Positions 7,893 through 15,805 of a DNA stretch of 64,000 nucleotides are shown one piece after another. This DNA is from CAWJPW01 sp963844845 (GTDB lineage Bacteria > Acidobacteriota > Thermoanaerobaculia > Thermoanaerobaculales > Sulfomarinibacteraceae). The stretch lies in contig CAWJPW010000005.1 of assembly GCA_963844845.1 (NCBI GenBank), positions 190,652 through 254,651 of the forward strand, in the 5' to 3' direction. A model generated the notes under the pieces. It saw only the letters and a program-made list of their open reading frames with translations, ran no database searches and was not told the origin of the DNA. The position numbers were made by a program, and so were the translations under genes. Position 1 is the stretch's first letter. Each line of letters begins with the position of its first letter.

Positions 7893-8528
7893 ATGACCGC
7901 CGTCACAGCCACGAGCAGCGGACGAGACTGGCAACGCATCGGCCTCTGGCTGGTCGGGTCCACCATGGTCTACAACACGCTCGAGGCACTGGTGGCGGTC
8001 TGGGCCGGCGTTGCCGCCGGGAGCATCGCTCTGGTGGGCTTCGGCCTCGACAGCGTCATCGAGCTCAGCGCCGGAGCGCTCCTGCTCTGGCGCCTGCGAA
8101 TCGAGGCGACCGGCACTGAGGCTGCCGAGGTCGAGCACACCGAGCAGTGGGTGCACCGCTTCGTGGGGATCACCTTCTTCGCCCTCTCGGCCTACATCCT
8201 GGTGGACGCGAGCCTCGCGCTCCTCCATGCGGAGGCACCCCGCGAGAGCCTTCCCGGCATCATCCTCGCGACGCTCTCACTGCTGGTGATGCCACTGGTG
8301 GCGTGGGGCAAGCTGCGCGCCGCCCGGGCCATCGGCAGCCGGGCGCTGGCTGCCGAGGCAAAGGAGACCCTGGCCTGCTCCTACCTCTCGTTCACCCTGC
8401 TCCTGGGGCTCGGATGCAACGCTCTGGCTGGATGGTGGTGGGCCGACCCGGCTGCCGCCCTGCTCATGGTGCCGTGGCTCCTGCACGAGGGCTGGGAGGG
8501 GATCCACGGCGAGGACGACGACGGCTGA
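7893..8528 (+). CDS. Cation diffusion facilitator-like transporter, short form
   Basis: A 211-residue membrane protein with about six hydrophobic segments. It has the CDF-type metal-site pattern in helix II (GFGLDSVIELSAG) and a second acidic/polar helix (ALAAEAKETLACSY) in place of the usual helix V HxxxD. It stops right after the membrane domain, so the cytoplasmic metal-binding domain of full CDF proteins is absent; many short homologues share this form. It would export or sequester a divalent cation, with the metal unknown. The start at 7893 has GGAGG at 7884-7888; an earlier in-frame ATG at 7809 lacks a ribosome site. Confidence 0.78.
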   Translation: MTAVTATSSGRDWQRIGLWLVGSTMVYNTLEALVAVWAGVAAGSIALVGFGLDSVIELSAGALLLWRLRIEATGTEAAEVEHTEQWVHRFVGITFFALSAYILVDASLALLHAEAPRESLPGIILATLSLLVMPLVAWGKLRAARAIGSRALAAEAKETLACSYLSFTLLLGLGCNALAGWWWADPAAALLMVPWLLHEGWEGIHGEDDDG

Positions 8529-8530
8529 CG

Positions 8531-9397
8531 TCAGTCGCCACCTGCTCCACTGCCGCCGACGAGGATCTGCAGGCGCTCCCACTCGGCGAGGAACTCGCAC
8601 AGGTTGGCCTTCTCCTGTCCCAGTGTGACGAGCAGATCGCGGACCCGCTGCTGCTCCTCAGCGTACTCAGCCGCGGTGAAGTGGCCGGCGAAGTGAGCCA
8701 CCCTGAGCCACACGAGATAGGTGGTGACTGCGTCCAGCTCGTTGTAGTCCACGATACGCTGCAGCTCTCCCGCCAGCCACAGGCCGGCCACCTGGTTGCC
8801 GTCGACGTCCATCTTGCCGGGAATCCCGGACAGGACCGCCAGCTCGTGCAGGGACGGCGTGCCCTTCCCCCAGCCGCCCAGCACGTCCCGCAGGTCGACG
8901 TGCGCTTCAGCGCTGCGCGCGAAGTAGTCGATGCCTTCCCACGGTTTGTCCGGTCGGGAGCAGAAGCCGGCCGCGCGGAGACCGAGGATGACGCCGCGCT
9001 GCACGAGGATCTTGAGGTCGGACTGACCGGAGTTGAAGCCTACCAACTGCGGTCGATAGCGTCCGACGGCGTCCAGAAAGGTCCCCACCACGCCCACCTC
9101 GGTAGCCTGAGCGTCGTCTGCCGGGTCCCGCGGCAGCGACATGAGGCGCAGGGTGATCTCACCGCCTGGCTCCACACGGCGCTCCACCGCGGCAATGGAC
9201 ACCACCCGGCACACAACCGTCTTGAGGAACGGTGTGGGATCCTCCTCAGTGGCGCCGCCGGCGAGCCACATGGCGTCCAGCACCTCGGCCGGGTCGGTCA
9301 CCTCGTCGGGGACGCCGTAAAGCAGCCGACCTGCCGTCGGGTCGGGAACCCACTCAGCGTCGAAGGCCCACACCCGGTCGGTGACGGTCTTGAACAT
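8531..9397 (-). CDS. Predicted 3'-5' exonuclease of the PolB-like type
   Basis: A 288-residue DnaQ/RNase H-fold protein. Exonuclease motif I is visible as FDAEWVPD, motif II as LVGFNSGQSDLKIL and motif III as DYNELDAVTTYLVWL, the Y-x-x-x-D arrangement of the DnaQ superfamily. Its length fits the stand-alone family annotated as predicted 3'-5' exonuclease related to the PolB exonuclease domain. It would trim single-stranded DNA or RNA, probably in repair; the substrate is unknown. ATG 9397 has GAGGAGG upstream. It is divergent from ettA and nearly touches the CDF gene (2-bp gap, tail to tail). Confidence 0.85.
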   Translation of the reverse strand: MFKTVTDRVWAFDAEWVPDPTAGRLLYGVPDEVTDPAEVLDAMWLAGGATEEDPTPFLKTVVCRVVSIAAVERRVEPGGEITLRLMSLPRDPADDAQATEVGVVGTFLDAVGRYRPQLVGFNSGQSDLKILVQRGVILGLRAAGFCSRPDKPWEGIDYFARSAEAHVDLRDVLGGWGKGTPSLHELAVLSGIPGKMDVDGNQVAGLWLAGELQRIVDYNELDAVTTYLVWLRVAHFAGHFTAAEYAEEQQRVRDLLVTLGQEKANLCEFLAEWERLQILVGGSGAGGD

Positions 9398-9513
9398 GCC
9401 GCAGCCTCCTCACTGGAGTCGAGACCATTATGCGGCATCGCGAACGCCGCCCCGAGATCAGGTCTTGACTTCCGGGGGGCGACGCCGTCACGCTGGCGGC
9501 GCCAGGAGGGTCG

Positions 9514-11199
9514 ATGGTCAACGAGCCAACCAAGGTGATCTACTCGATGAGCGGGGTGAGCCGCTTCCACGGTACCCGGCAGGTCCTCAAGGACATCTCG
9601 TTGGGGTACTTCTACGGAGCCAAGATCGGCGTGATCGGCCTCAATGGCGCCGGCAAGAGCTCGCTGCTCAGGATCATGGCAGGGGTCGACCAGGACTTCC
9701 AGGGTGAGGTCGTATGTGCACCCGGCTACTCGGTGGGCTTCCTGCCGCAGGAGCCGCAGCTGGATCCCGAGGCCAGCGTCCTCGACATCGTCAAGGAGGG
9801 TGCGCGCGAGGCGGTCGACCTCCTCGCCGAGTTCGACACCATCGGCGAGCGCTTCGCCGAGCCCATGAACGACCAGGAAATGAACGCGCTGCTCGAGCGT
9901 CAGGGCGAGGTGCAGGCGCGCATCGACGCGCTCGGCGCGTGGGATCTCGACAGCCGCCTCGAGCTCGCCATGGACGCACTCCGTTGCCCGCCCCCCAAGA
10001 CCCCGATTCGCGTGCTGTCGGGGGGTGAGGTGCGGCGGGTGGCGCTGTGCCGCCTGCTTCTGCTGCAACCCGACATCCTCCTCCTCGACGAGCCCACCAA
10101 CCACCTCGATGCCGAGTCGGTGGCCTGGCTGGAGCGCCACCTCAAGGGCTACCAGGGCACCGTCATCGCCGTGACCCACGACCGCTACTTCCTCGATAAC
10201 GTCGCCGGCTGGATTCTCGAGCTCGACCGCGGCCACGGCATCCCGTGGAAGGGCAACTACTCGTCCTGGTTGGAGCAGAAGCAGGATCGGTTGCGGCGCG
10301 AGCAGAAGGCCGAGAGCCAGAGGCAGAAGACCCTCGAGCGCGAGCTGGAGTGGGTCCGGATGTCACCCCGTGGCCGGCATGACAAGAGCAAGGCCCGGGT
10401 CAAGAGCTACCAGGCTCTACTCGCCCAGGAGAGCGACCGTCTCGCCCGCGAGCTGGAGATCTACATCCCGCCCGGCCCCCGTCTCGGCGACGTAGTCATC
10501 GAGGCGCAGGGGGTACGCAAGGCGTTCGGCGACCGCCTCCTGGTGGACGACATGACCTTCACCATTCCACCGGGTGCCGTGGTGGGCGTGGTTGGGCCCA
10601 ACGGCGCCGGCAAGACGACGCTGTTCCAGATGATCACCGGGCAGGAGACGCCCGACGCCGGCCTTCTCCGGCTCGGCGACACGGTGGAGCTTGCCTACGT
10701 GGACCAGAGCCGAAGCACCCTCGACCCTGACCGCACGGTCTGGGAGGTCATCTCCGAGGGCAGTGAGTCGGTTCGCCTGGGCCGTGCCGAGGTGAGCTCG
10801 CGCGCCTACGTAGGCCGCTTCAACTTCTCGGGCGCCGACCAGCAGAAGCGCGTGGCCGATCTCTCGGGCGGCGAGCGCAACCGCGTTCATCTCGCCCGGA
10901 TGCTCAAGCAGGGCGCCAACGTGCTTCTTCTCGACGAGCCCACCAACGACCTCGACGTGAACACCCTGCGCGCCCTCGAGGAGGCGATCCTCGCCTTCGC
11001 CGGCAGCGTGGTGGTCATCAGCCACGACCGCTGGTTCCTCGACCGCGTGGCCACCCACGTCCTCGCCTTCGAGGGCGACAGCCGTGTGCTTTTCTTCGAT
11101 GGCATGTACTCGGAGTACGAGGCCGATCGCAGGGCGCGCCTGGGCGCCGCCGCGGAGAGGCCGCACCGTATCACCTACCGTTCCCTGACCCGGACCTGA
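9514..11199 (+). CDS. ettA: Energy-dependent translational throttle protein EttA (ABC-F)
   Basis: A 561-residue ABC-F ATPase, matching the usual EttA length. Two ATP cassettes are visible. The first has Walker A GLNGAGKSS, signature LSGGEVRRVALCRLL and Walker B ILLLDEPTNHLD. The second has GPNGAGKTT, LSGGERNRVHLARML and VLLLDEPTNDLD. They are joined by the charged linker (about residues 240-325) that in EttA reaches the P-site tRNA. The opening KVIYSMSGVSRFHGTRQVLKDISL is typical of EttA rather than Uup or YbiT. EttA binds the ribosomal E site and gates the first elongation steps according to ATP/ADP level. GGAGG lies at 9505-9509. Confidence 0.95.
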   Translation: MVNEPTKVIYSMSGVSRFHGTRQVLKDISLGYFYGAKIGVIGLNGAGKSSLLRIMAGVDQDFQGEVVCAPGYSVGFLPQEPQLDPEASVLDIVKEGAREAVDLLAEFDTIGERFAEPMNDQEMNALLERQGEVQARIDALGAWDLDSRLELAMDALRCPPPKTPIRVLSGGEVRRVALCRLLLLQPDILLLDEPTNHLDAESVAWLERHLKGYQGTVIAVTHDRYFLDNVAGWILELDRGHGIPWKGNYSSWLEQKQDRLRREQKAESQRQKTLERELEWVRMSPRGRHDKSKARVKSYQALLAQESDRLARELEIYIPPGPRLGDVVIEAQGVRKAFGDRLLVDDMTFTIPPGAVVGVVGPNGAGKTTLFQMITGQETPDAGLLRLGDTVELAYVDQSRSTLDPDRTVWEVISEGSESVRLGRAEVSSRAYVGRFNFSGADQQKRVADLSGGERNRVHLARMLKQGANVLLLDEPTNDLDVNTLRALEEAILAFAGSVVVISHDRWFLDRVATHVLAFEGDSRVLFFDGMYSEYEADRRARLGAAAERPHRITYRSLTRT

Positions 11200-11200
11200 C

Positions 11201-11234
11201 CGGTCCGTGCCACGACACACCGCGGTGTGGACCG
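11201..11234 (+). terminator. Hairpin after ettA
   Basis: CGGTCC (11201-11206) pairs with GGACCG (11229-11234), and inside it ACACC-GC-GGTGT forms a tight second pairing, with a 10-nt bulge on the left. There is no T-run, so it is at best an imperfect terminator or attenuator before the next gene. Confidence 0.3.
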
Positions 11235-11248
11235 CGGGGAGGTATGAC

Positions 11249-11707
11249 ATGCGCCACCTGACAACGTCCGTGATCGTCGTCCTCGTCGTCGCCACAGCGC
11301 TCGCCGGCGGGCGCTCGGCGGGCGCCCAGACCACTACGCCTGCCGCGACCACCCCCACCGCGACCGCCCAACGGGAAACGCCTCACGAGATACCCGGCCA
11401 GTGGCTCCGTGACGTCCAGAAGCGGCGTGACGAGATCGCCACGCGCCACGAGGCCATGATGGTCCGTCTCGACGCGCTCTCCAAGACGATGAACCAGGCC
11501 ACCGGGCAGGCCAAGATCGACGCCATGGCCGCCCTCCTCAACGAGCTCGTGGCACAGCAGAAAGCGACGCTTGAGAAAGCCGGGGCGCAGACCACGGGCC
11601 GCTTCGAGCCGGCGCGCCGGCGGCGGGTGCCGCCGGGCGCCCGCAACCGAGTCGCGCCAGCCTCGCAACCGACGCCGCCTCCGGACGGCAAGAACCCAAC
11701 TCCTTGA
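11249..11707 (+). CDS. Small secreted hypothetical protein
   Basis: A 152-residue protein with a clear signal peptide (MRHLTTSVIVVLVVATALAGGRSAGAQ; likely cleavage after AGA, about residue 25). A Thr/Ala linker follows, then a long amphipathic helix (about 55-110, rich in Lys, Glu, Met: WLRDVQKRRDEIATRHEAMM), and a basic Pro-rich tail. The helical part resembles periplasmic Met-rich small proteins seen in metal-exposed bacteria, but the match is too weak for naming. ATG 11249 has GGGGAGG ten bases upstream. It lies just in front of the DUF2231 membrane protein. Confidence 0.65.
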   Translation: MRHLTTSVIVVLVVATALAGGRSAGAQTTTPAATTPTATAQRETPHEIPGQWLRDVQKRRDEIATRHEAMMVRLDALSKTMNQATGQAKIDAMAALLNELVAQQKATLEKAGAQTTGRFEPARRRRVPPGARNRVAPASQPTPPPDGKNPTP

Positions 11708-11756
11708 GCCGTAAAGGCACAGCGATCGCAATGGCTGGCGTCACAGGGAGGATCCC

Positions 11757-12254
11757 GTGCTCGAGCTGCTGAGGATCTCTTCGCTTCCCAACCTCCACCC
11801 GGCGGTGGTCCACTTCCCACTCGCCCTGGCGCCGGCCGCCTTCCTCTTCGACCTGATCGCCATCGCCGTGAGGCGCCGGCTCTGGCTCGATCGCACCGGA
11901 ACCGCGTTGTGGGTGATGGCCGGGCTCGGGGCGCTGGCCGCCTACCTGGCCGGGCTCAACGCCGAGGATCACGTCGCCGGCAGTCTCGCGCCCCGTGCCG
12001 AGGCGGTGATGTACGACCATCGTGACTGGGCCCTGCGAGCACTCATCATCATGGGTGCGGCGGTGTTCCTCCGCCTCCTCGTGGCCTGGCGGGAGCGCGG
12101 ACGCGGCCACGTCGCCGTCACGCCCCTCCGCGCCGTTGCACTGCTGGCCGGCGCCCTCACCCTGGTGCTGCTCGTGGTCACAGCCGACCACGGCGGCAGT
12201 CTCGTGTACCACTGGGGCGCAGCGGTGACCCCGGTCTCCACGAGTGGTGGTTGA
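11757..12254 (+). CDS. DUF2231-type membrane protein
   Basis: A 165-residue integral membrane protein with four predicted helices. It shows the family marks: NLHPAVVHFPLAL in the first helix and HGGSLVYHWGAAV at the C-terminus, with conserved histidines that could bind haem or metal. DUF2231 proteins often sit next to cytochrome or respiratory genes, but no partner is adjacent here. GTG 11757 is preceded by GGGAGG with 5-nt spacing. Exact role unknown. Confidence 0.82.
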   Translation: MLELLRISSLPNLHPAVVHFPLALAPAAFLFDLIAIAVRRRLWLDRTGTALWVMAGLGALAAYLAGLNAEDHVAGSLAPRAEAVMYDHRDWALRALIIMGAAVFLRLLVAWRERGRGHVAVTPLRAVALLAGALTLVLLVVTADHGGSLVYHWGAAVTPVSTSGG

Positions 12255-12330
12255 GTGGTTGGCCGAGAGCGGCCGGCACCACGCTGCACAGAACCGGCAC
12301 GTGGAAACTAACCCTAGCTCAGACCTCAGG

Positions 12331-12359
12331 TTGCGCCAACGGGAGCGTTCGGCTAGCCT
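12331..12359 (+). promoter_or_regulatory. Possible promoter of the RiPP locus
   Basis: TTGCGC (12331-12336), a 17-nt spacer and TAGCCT (12354-12359) make a modest sigma-70-like pair about 100 nt before the radical SAM gene. The rest of the 207-bp gap holds no gene. Confidence 0.3.
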
Positions 12360-12461
12360 GAACTGTGGGCCCCCGGTCGCGGAGGCCCCGAATTGGGGGG
12401 GAGATGAAGCGCATCGACGGCGGCCGCCGGTTGTGCCGGTCGCGCACGGCCCCGACGAGCC

Positions 12462-13631
12462 GTGAGCCCTTTGTCCAGCCTCGTGGGTCGGGCTGCGATG
12501 AGTGACCCGCGGCGCCACGCCGGCCTCCGACAGCTGGTGGAGCGTACCTGGGAGCGCAATCTTCTCTTCTCCGTGCTCGTCGAGCTTACCTATCGCTGTA
12601 ACCTCGACTGCTTCTTCTGCTACAACGACGTCGGCCTCGGCGGTACCCCCCTCACCACCGACCAGTGGCTCGCCTTCTTCCGCGACCTCGCCGCGATGCA
12701 GGTCCTCAACCTCACCCTGAGCGGCGGCGAACCTCTCGCCCATCCCGAGTTCTTCCGCCTCGGCAGCACCGCCCGTGACCTGGGCTTCGCCGTGCGTATC
12801 AAGACCAACGGGCACGCGATCACCCGGTCCGTGGCGCGCCGCCTCAAGGACGAGGTCGACCCGTTCAACCTCGACGTCAGCCTCCACGGCGCCAGCGCCG
12901 CCACCCACGACCGCCAGACTCGCGTACCCGGCAGCTTCACCCGGCTCCTGGCCAACCTCCAGATCATGCGCGCCGAAGGCCTGCGCGTACGCGCCAACTG
13001 CACGCTGACGCGCTGGAACGAGGATGAGCTGGAGGCGCTCTTCGCCCTCGCCGACCGGCTCGGCCTCACCCTCACGGTGTCCCCCCAGGTTTCGCCCCGC
13101 GACGACGGCGACCGCGCGCCGCTGGGGATTGCACCATCGCCGGCGGGCATAGCGACGCTGTACCGCCTGCTGGCGGAGCAACGTCGTGTCCGGGTCGCCG
13201 ACGAGGATCCCGCCCCGCAGGCGGCGTGCAGCGGCGAGCACCTGCCGTCCCTCACCACCAAGAACTGCGGCGCGGGCTCCGGCGGCGTGGCCGTGGATCC
13301 CATGGGCAACGTGCTTCCCTGCGTGCAGTGGCGTCGGCCGGTGGGGAACCTACACGAACGCTCCATCAAGGAGATCTGGGCCGACTCGCCGCGCCTCGCT
13401 GAGGTCCGCGGGGTGACGGCCGCTGCGCGGGAGCACCGCGACCGCCTGGCAGCTGCACGCAGCCAGCCCACCCTGTTCTGCCCTGCTCTGGCCGAGACGC
13501 TCACCGGACATCCCCTCGGCGTCTACCCCGAGGTCGCACCTGAAGCGGGAGGTCGGTTCCCGGCAAGCGACGGCTCGGTTCTCCCGATGCTACCCGACCA
13601 CGCCTCAATACCGTTCCTGCCCGAAGTGTGA
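12462..13631 (+). CDS. Radical SAM/SPASM enzyme, probable RiPP maturase
   Basis: A 389-residue radical SAM protein. The [4Fe-4S]-SAM motif is CNLDCFFC (about residues 46-53) and the GGE motif is TLSGGEPLAHPEFF. The C-terminal third has SPASM/twitch-type cysteines (AACSGEHLPS, NCGAGSGGVAVDPMGNVLPC, TLFCPAL), which bind auxiliary Fe-S clusters in peptide-modifying enzymes such as PqqE. The next gene starts inside its stop codon (GTGA overlap) and encodes a 63-residue peptide, and a PqqD-like gene follows. So a role in modifying that peptide is likely; the chemistry cannot be read from sequence. GTG 12462 is used here; ATG 12498 (MSDPRRHAG) is an equally possible start. Confidence 0.85.
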   Translation: MSPLSSLVGRAAMSDPRRHAGLRQLVERTWERNLLFSVLVELTYRCNLDCFFCYNDVGLGGTPLTTDQWLAFFRDLAAMQVLNLTLSGGEPLAHPEFFRLGSTARDLGFAVRIKTNGHAITRSVARRLKDEVDPFNLDVSLHGASAATHDRQTRVPGSFTRLLANLQIMRAEGLRVRANCTLTRWNEDELEALFALADRLGLTLTVSPQVSPRDDGDRAPLGIAPSPAGIATLYRLLAEQRRVRVADEDPAPQAACSGEHLPSLTTKNCGAGSGGVAVDPMGNVLPCVQWRRPVGNLHERSIKEIWADSPRLAEVRGVTAAAREHRDRLAAARSQPTLFCPALAETLTGHPLGVYPEVAPEAGGRFPASDGSVLPMLPDHASIPFLPEV

Positions 13632-13819
13632 CTGAAGAGGACATGAGAGCCGCACTCGACGCCTCGTCGTCCGCTCCGCCGCGACGAGAGAGGCGGCCCT
13701 GGACGGCCCCTCGCATCGTCTCGCGGCAGCCGCTCGAAGCCATCGCCGCGGCGTGCACCCCCTCCACCGAAGGCGGGTCCGGCAAAGCCGACCCCACCCG
13801 TGGCACGCCCGGCTTCTGA
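13628..13819 (+). CDS. Candidate RiPP precursor peptide
   Basis: A 63-residue peptide starting at GTG 13628, which overlaps the radical SAM stop as GTGA, so the two are translationally coupled. The N-terminal half is charged (MTEEDMRAALDASSSAPPRRERRP). It is followed by a leader-like WTAPRIVSRQPLEAIAAAC and a Thr/Ser/Gly/Pro-rich end, TPSTEGGSGKADPTRGTPGF. There is one Cys, near residue 43. The pattern 'W-x-x-P-x-I ... L-E-A ... C ... G-K' is what one expects of a leader ahead of a small core modified by a SPASM enzyme. Which residues are changed, and whether the peptide is cut, is unknown. Confidence 0.6.
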   Translation: MTEEDMRAALDASSSAPPRRERRPWTAPRIVSRQPLEAIAAACTPSTEGGSGKADPTRGTPGF

Positions 13820-13821
13820 CG

Positions 13822-14109
13822 CTACGCCTCGGCAGCCGGCACGATGAGGCCGGCAGCCACGGCATCTTCAATGAATCCCTCGAGGTCGGTACGCAGCCGG
13901 GCGACGGGCGCCTCGAACTCCTCCACAAGCCGCGACGCGATCGCGCCGAAGCTCTCGCCATCGTCCACGAGACACAGCACCCGCGCCGCAACCTCGTTGA
14001 GGATCAACACCTCGCCCGGCCCCTGTCGCAGCACCACGGCCTCATCCTCGACAACCCGATAACGCACGTCACGACAGAGCTCGAACCGGCAGTTGTCGTC
14101 CATCCTCAC
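13822..14109 (-). CDS. PqqD-family RiPP recognition element protein
   Basis: A 95-residue stand-alone PqqD domain. The family pattern is clear: an initial RDVRYRVVEDEAVVLRQGPGEVLILNE strand pair, the helix AARVLCLVDDGESFGAIASRLVEEF and the terminal helix FIEDAVAAGLI. Such domains bind the leader peptide of a RiPP precursor and present it to the radical SAM enzyme. It is convergent with the precursor gene, only 2 bp away. GTG 14109 overlaps the stop of a small upstream frame by GTGA; ATG 14103 is the alternative start. Confidence 0.85.
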   Translation of the reverse strand: MRMDDNCRFELCRDVRYRVVEDEAVVLRQGPGEVLILNEVAARVLCLVDDGESFGAIASRLVEEFEAPVARLRTDLEGFIEDAVAAGLIVPAAEA

Positions 14110-14309
14110 ACCTGCCCCCCGGCGATCTCGCTCATGATCCGTATCACTCCCGACTGCCGCCCGAACGTGAGCACACCGGTGCCCACCGTCACGGTGGAGC
14201 CATCGCGAACCGCCGGCGCCGTGTAGCTGCCGCAGACCGTCACCGCCACCGGGCCAGAGGCCGCCAGTCCCGCCGACGCCTGGGCCCGTCGCCTCCTCCT
14301 CTCAGCCAT
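14106..14309 (-). CDS. Possible small protein coupled to pqqD
   Basis: A 67-residue frame beginning MAERRRRRAQASAGLAAS and ending TFGRQSGVIRIMSEIAGGQV. Its TGA overlaps the GTG of the PqqD gene (GTGA), the kind of overlap seen between co-translated genes. The middle, VAVTVCGSYTAPAVRDGSTV, contains one Cys. No ribosome site or promoter is visible at ATG 14309, and the frame stays open upstream. It may be a second precursor or accessory peptide of the RiPP locus, or only an open frame. Low confidence. Confidence 0.3.
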   Translation of the reverse strand: MAERRRRRAQASAGLAASGPVAVTVCGSYTAPAVRDGSTVTVGTGVLTFGRQSGVIRIMSEIAGGQV

Positions 14310-14452
14310 CGAGCAGTGGTCGCCGTCCCCCACGCCGTCGATAGTAGCAGGCGGTCGCCTCCCGGGCGCGGCTGACCACGGCGACCGTCGTGGCGATGAC
14401 AACAGGGATGTGTCGCCGACCAGCGCGAGCGGAACGCCCTTCTCGCAGAGGT

Positions 14453-15526
14453 CTACTCTCCACTCGGAGGCGGCCGCACCACCGACGCCTCGTCGACCAG
14501 CCGTGGTGAGGTGTCGAGCATGACCGCGACCCAGCGGAGGTCCTCGGTGTTCTCCAGCAGGATCTTCACCACCATGGTGAGAGGGACCGAGAGCAGCATC
14601 CCTAAAGGCCCCCACACCCAGCCCCAGAACACGAGAGAGAGAAAGACGACCAACGGTGAGAGACCCAGCCGGCGGCCCATGAGCTGCGGCTCGACGACAT
14701 TCCCCAACACCATGTTCACCGCGATGAAGCCGGCGGCCGCAAGCAGGGCTCTCCCCGGGCCGAGCTGGAGCAGGGCGAGGAGTACCGGCGGCACGGCGGC
14801 GATGATGGAGCCGAGGTTGGGGATGTAGTTGAGGAGAAAGGCGAGCAGGCCCCAGAGGAGTGCGAAGTCCACGCCGAGGATGGCGAGCCAGCCCCCCAGG
14901 ACGATCCCGGTGACCACGCTCACCGCGGTCTTGATCCCCAGGTAGTGCTGAACCTCCACCATGACCTTGGTGAAGCGTCCCAGGTCGGCGCCCGGCCGTC
15001 CCAGCGCCGCCCGGACCTTGCTCGGCAGACCGGCCGCTTCGAGCAGGATGAAGACGAGGATGAGAAACACCATGACCACGTTGGAGACGGCGGCGGCGAG
15101 GGTCTTGAGCGTTCCCGCCATCATCCCCATCACCGAGCCGACGCTCACGATCGATGAGAGGCGGTCCCCGGGGAGATCCACTCGGTGCATCCGCAGCCAG
15201 GTCGCGGCGGAGCGGAGCAGCGCCGTGAGCCGGGCCTGGTACTCCGGGAGAGCTGCGGTGAACTCGTTCACCGAGCCCCCGATCATCGCCCCCACCCCGA
15301 CCAGCACGCCCATCACCGCCACGACCACCAACAGCACTGCCAACACTGTCGGTAGCCGCCGTTGCAACCAACGCACCGCGGGTACGCAGAGGATGGCGAG
15401 GAACGCGGCGATGAGTAGCGGGATGAGGAGAGTCTGAGCGGCCCGCAGCCCAGCCACGACGACCACCACGGCCGCTGCGGTCAGGAGCATCCCTGGACCG
15501 CCTGCACGCACCTCCGACGAACTCAT
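14453..15526 (-). CDS. AI-2E family (TqsA/PerM-like) membrane transporter
   Basis: A 357-residue protein with about eight membrane helices. It has the family landmarks: an N-terminal pair of helices with RAAQTLLIPLLIAAFLAIL, a soluble middle segment (about residues 75-150), LLNYIPNLGSIIAAVPPVLLAL, and the C-terminal MVLGNVVEPQLMGRRLGLSP. Members transport autoinducer-2, ions or unknown substrates, so no substrate is assigned. ATG 15526 lies 6 nt downstream of a TATCCT -10 box, consistent with a leaderless mRNA. A longer frame from TTG 15649 would add a low-complexity extension and is less likely. Confidence 0.88.
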   Translation of the reverse strand: MSSSEVRAGGPGMLLTAAAVVVVVAGLRAAQTLLIPLLIAAFLAILCVPAVRWLQRRLPTVLAVLLVVVAVMGVLVGVGAMIGGSVNEFTAALPEYQARLTALLRSAATWLRMHRVDLPGDRLSSIVSVGSVMGMMAGTLKTLAAAVSNVVMVFLILVFILLEAAGLPSKVRAALGRPGADLGRFTKVMVEVQHYLGIKTAVSVVTGIVLGGWLAILGVDFALLWGLLAFLLNYIPNLGSIIAAVPPVLLALLQLGPGRALLAAAGFIAVNMVLGNVVEPQLMGRRLGLSPLVVFLSLVFWGWVWGPLGMLLSVPLTMVVKILLENTEDLRWVAVMLDTSPRLVDEASVVRPPPSGE

Positions 15527-15532
15527 GGGAGA

Positions 15533-15538
15533 AGGATA
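15533..15538 (-). promoter_or_regulatory. -10 box TATCCT six bases before ATG 15526 (leaderless)
   Basis: On the minus strand TATCCT is followed by TCTCCC and then ATG. No Shine-Dalgarno precedes this start. The rest of the 279-bp gap to the phosphomannomutase stop holds no convincing gene. Confidence 0.45.
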
Positions 15539-15805
15539 GCGGAGGGACCCCCGACCCGCCACCCCGGGGGACTCAGGCTCAGAGGTGCTCTCTTCCTCCC
15601 CAGCCTCTAGGGCGACGACGAGATTGGTGCGGGGCCCCATCCTCTCCAACGAGTTCCGCTCGACACGACTGACCCCAGGGCCACAGGCGGTTGGTCATTG
15701 CGATCTCGTGACCGCGACCGGAAGGATCGTCGGCGACACCGAGCCCTGGGAAACGGCCTCAGCTGGGGGTGGGGTCGGTCCTCTCTACCTCGGGACTCGG
15801 CGCGG

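Noticed and set aside
11538..13241. A 567-codon minus-strand frame
   Set aside because: It runs opposite to the DUF2231 and radical SAM genes, whose motifs are unmistakable; no ribosome site.
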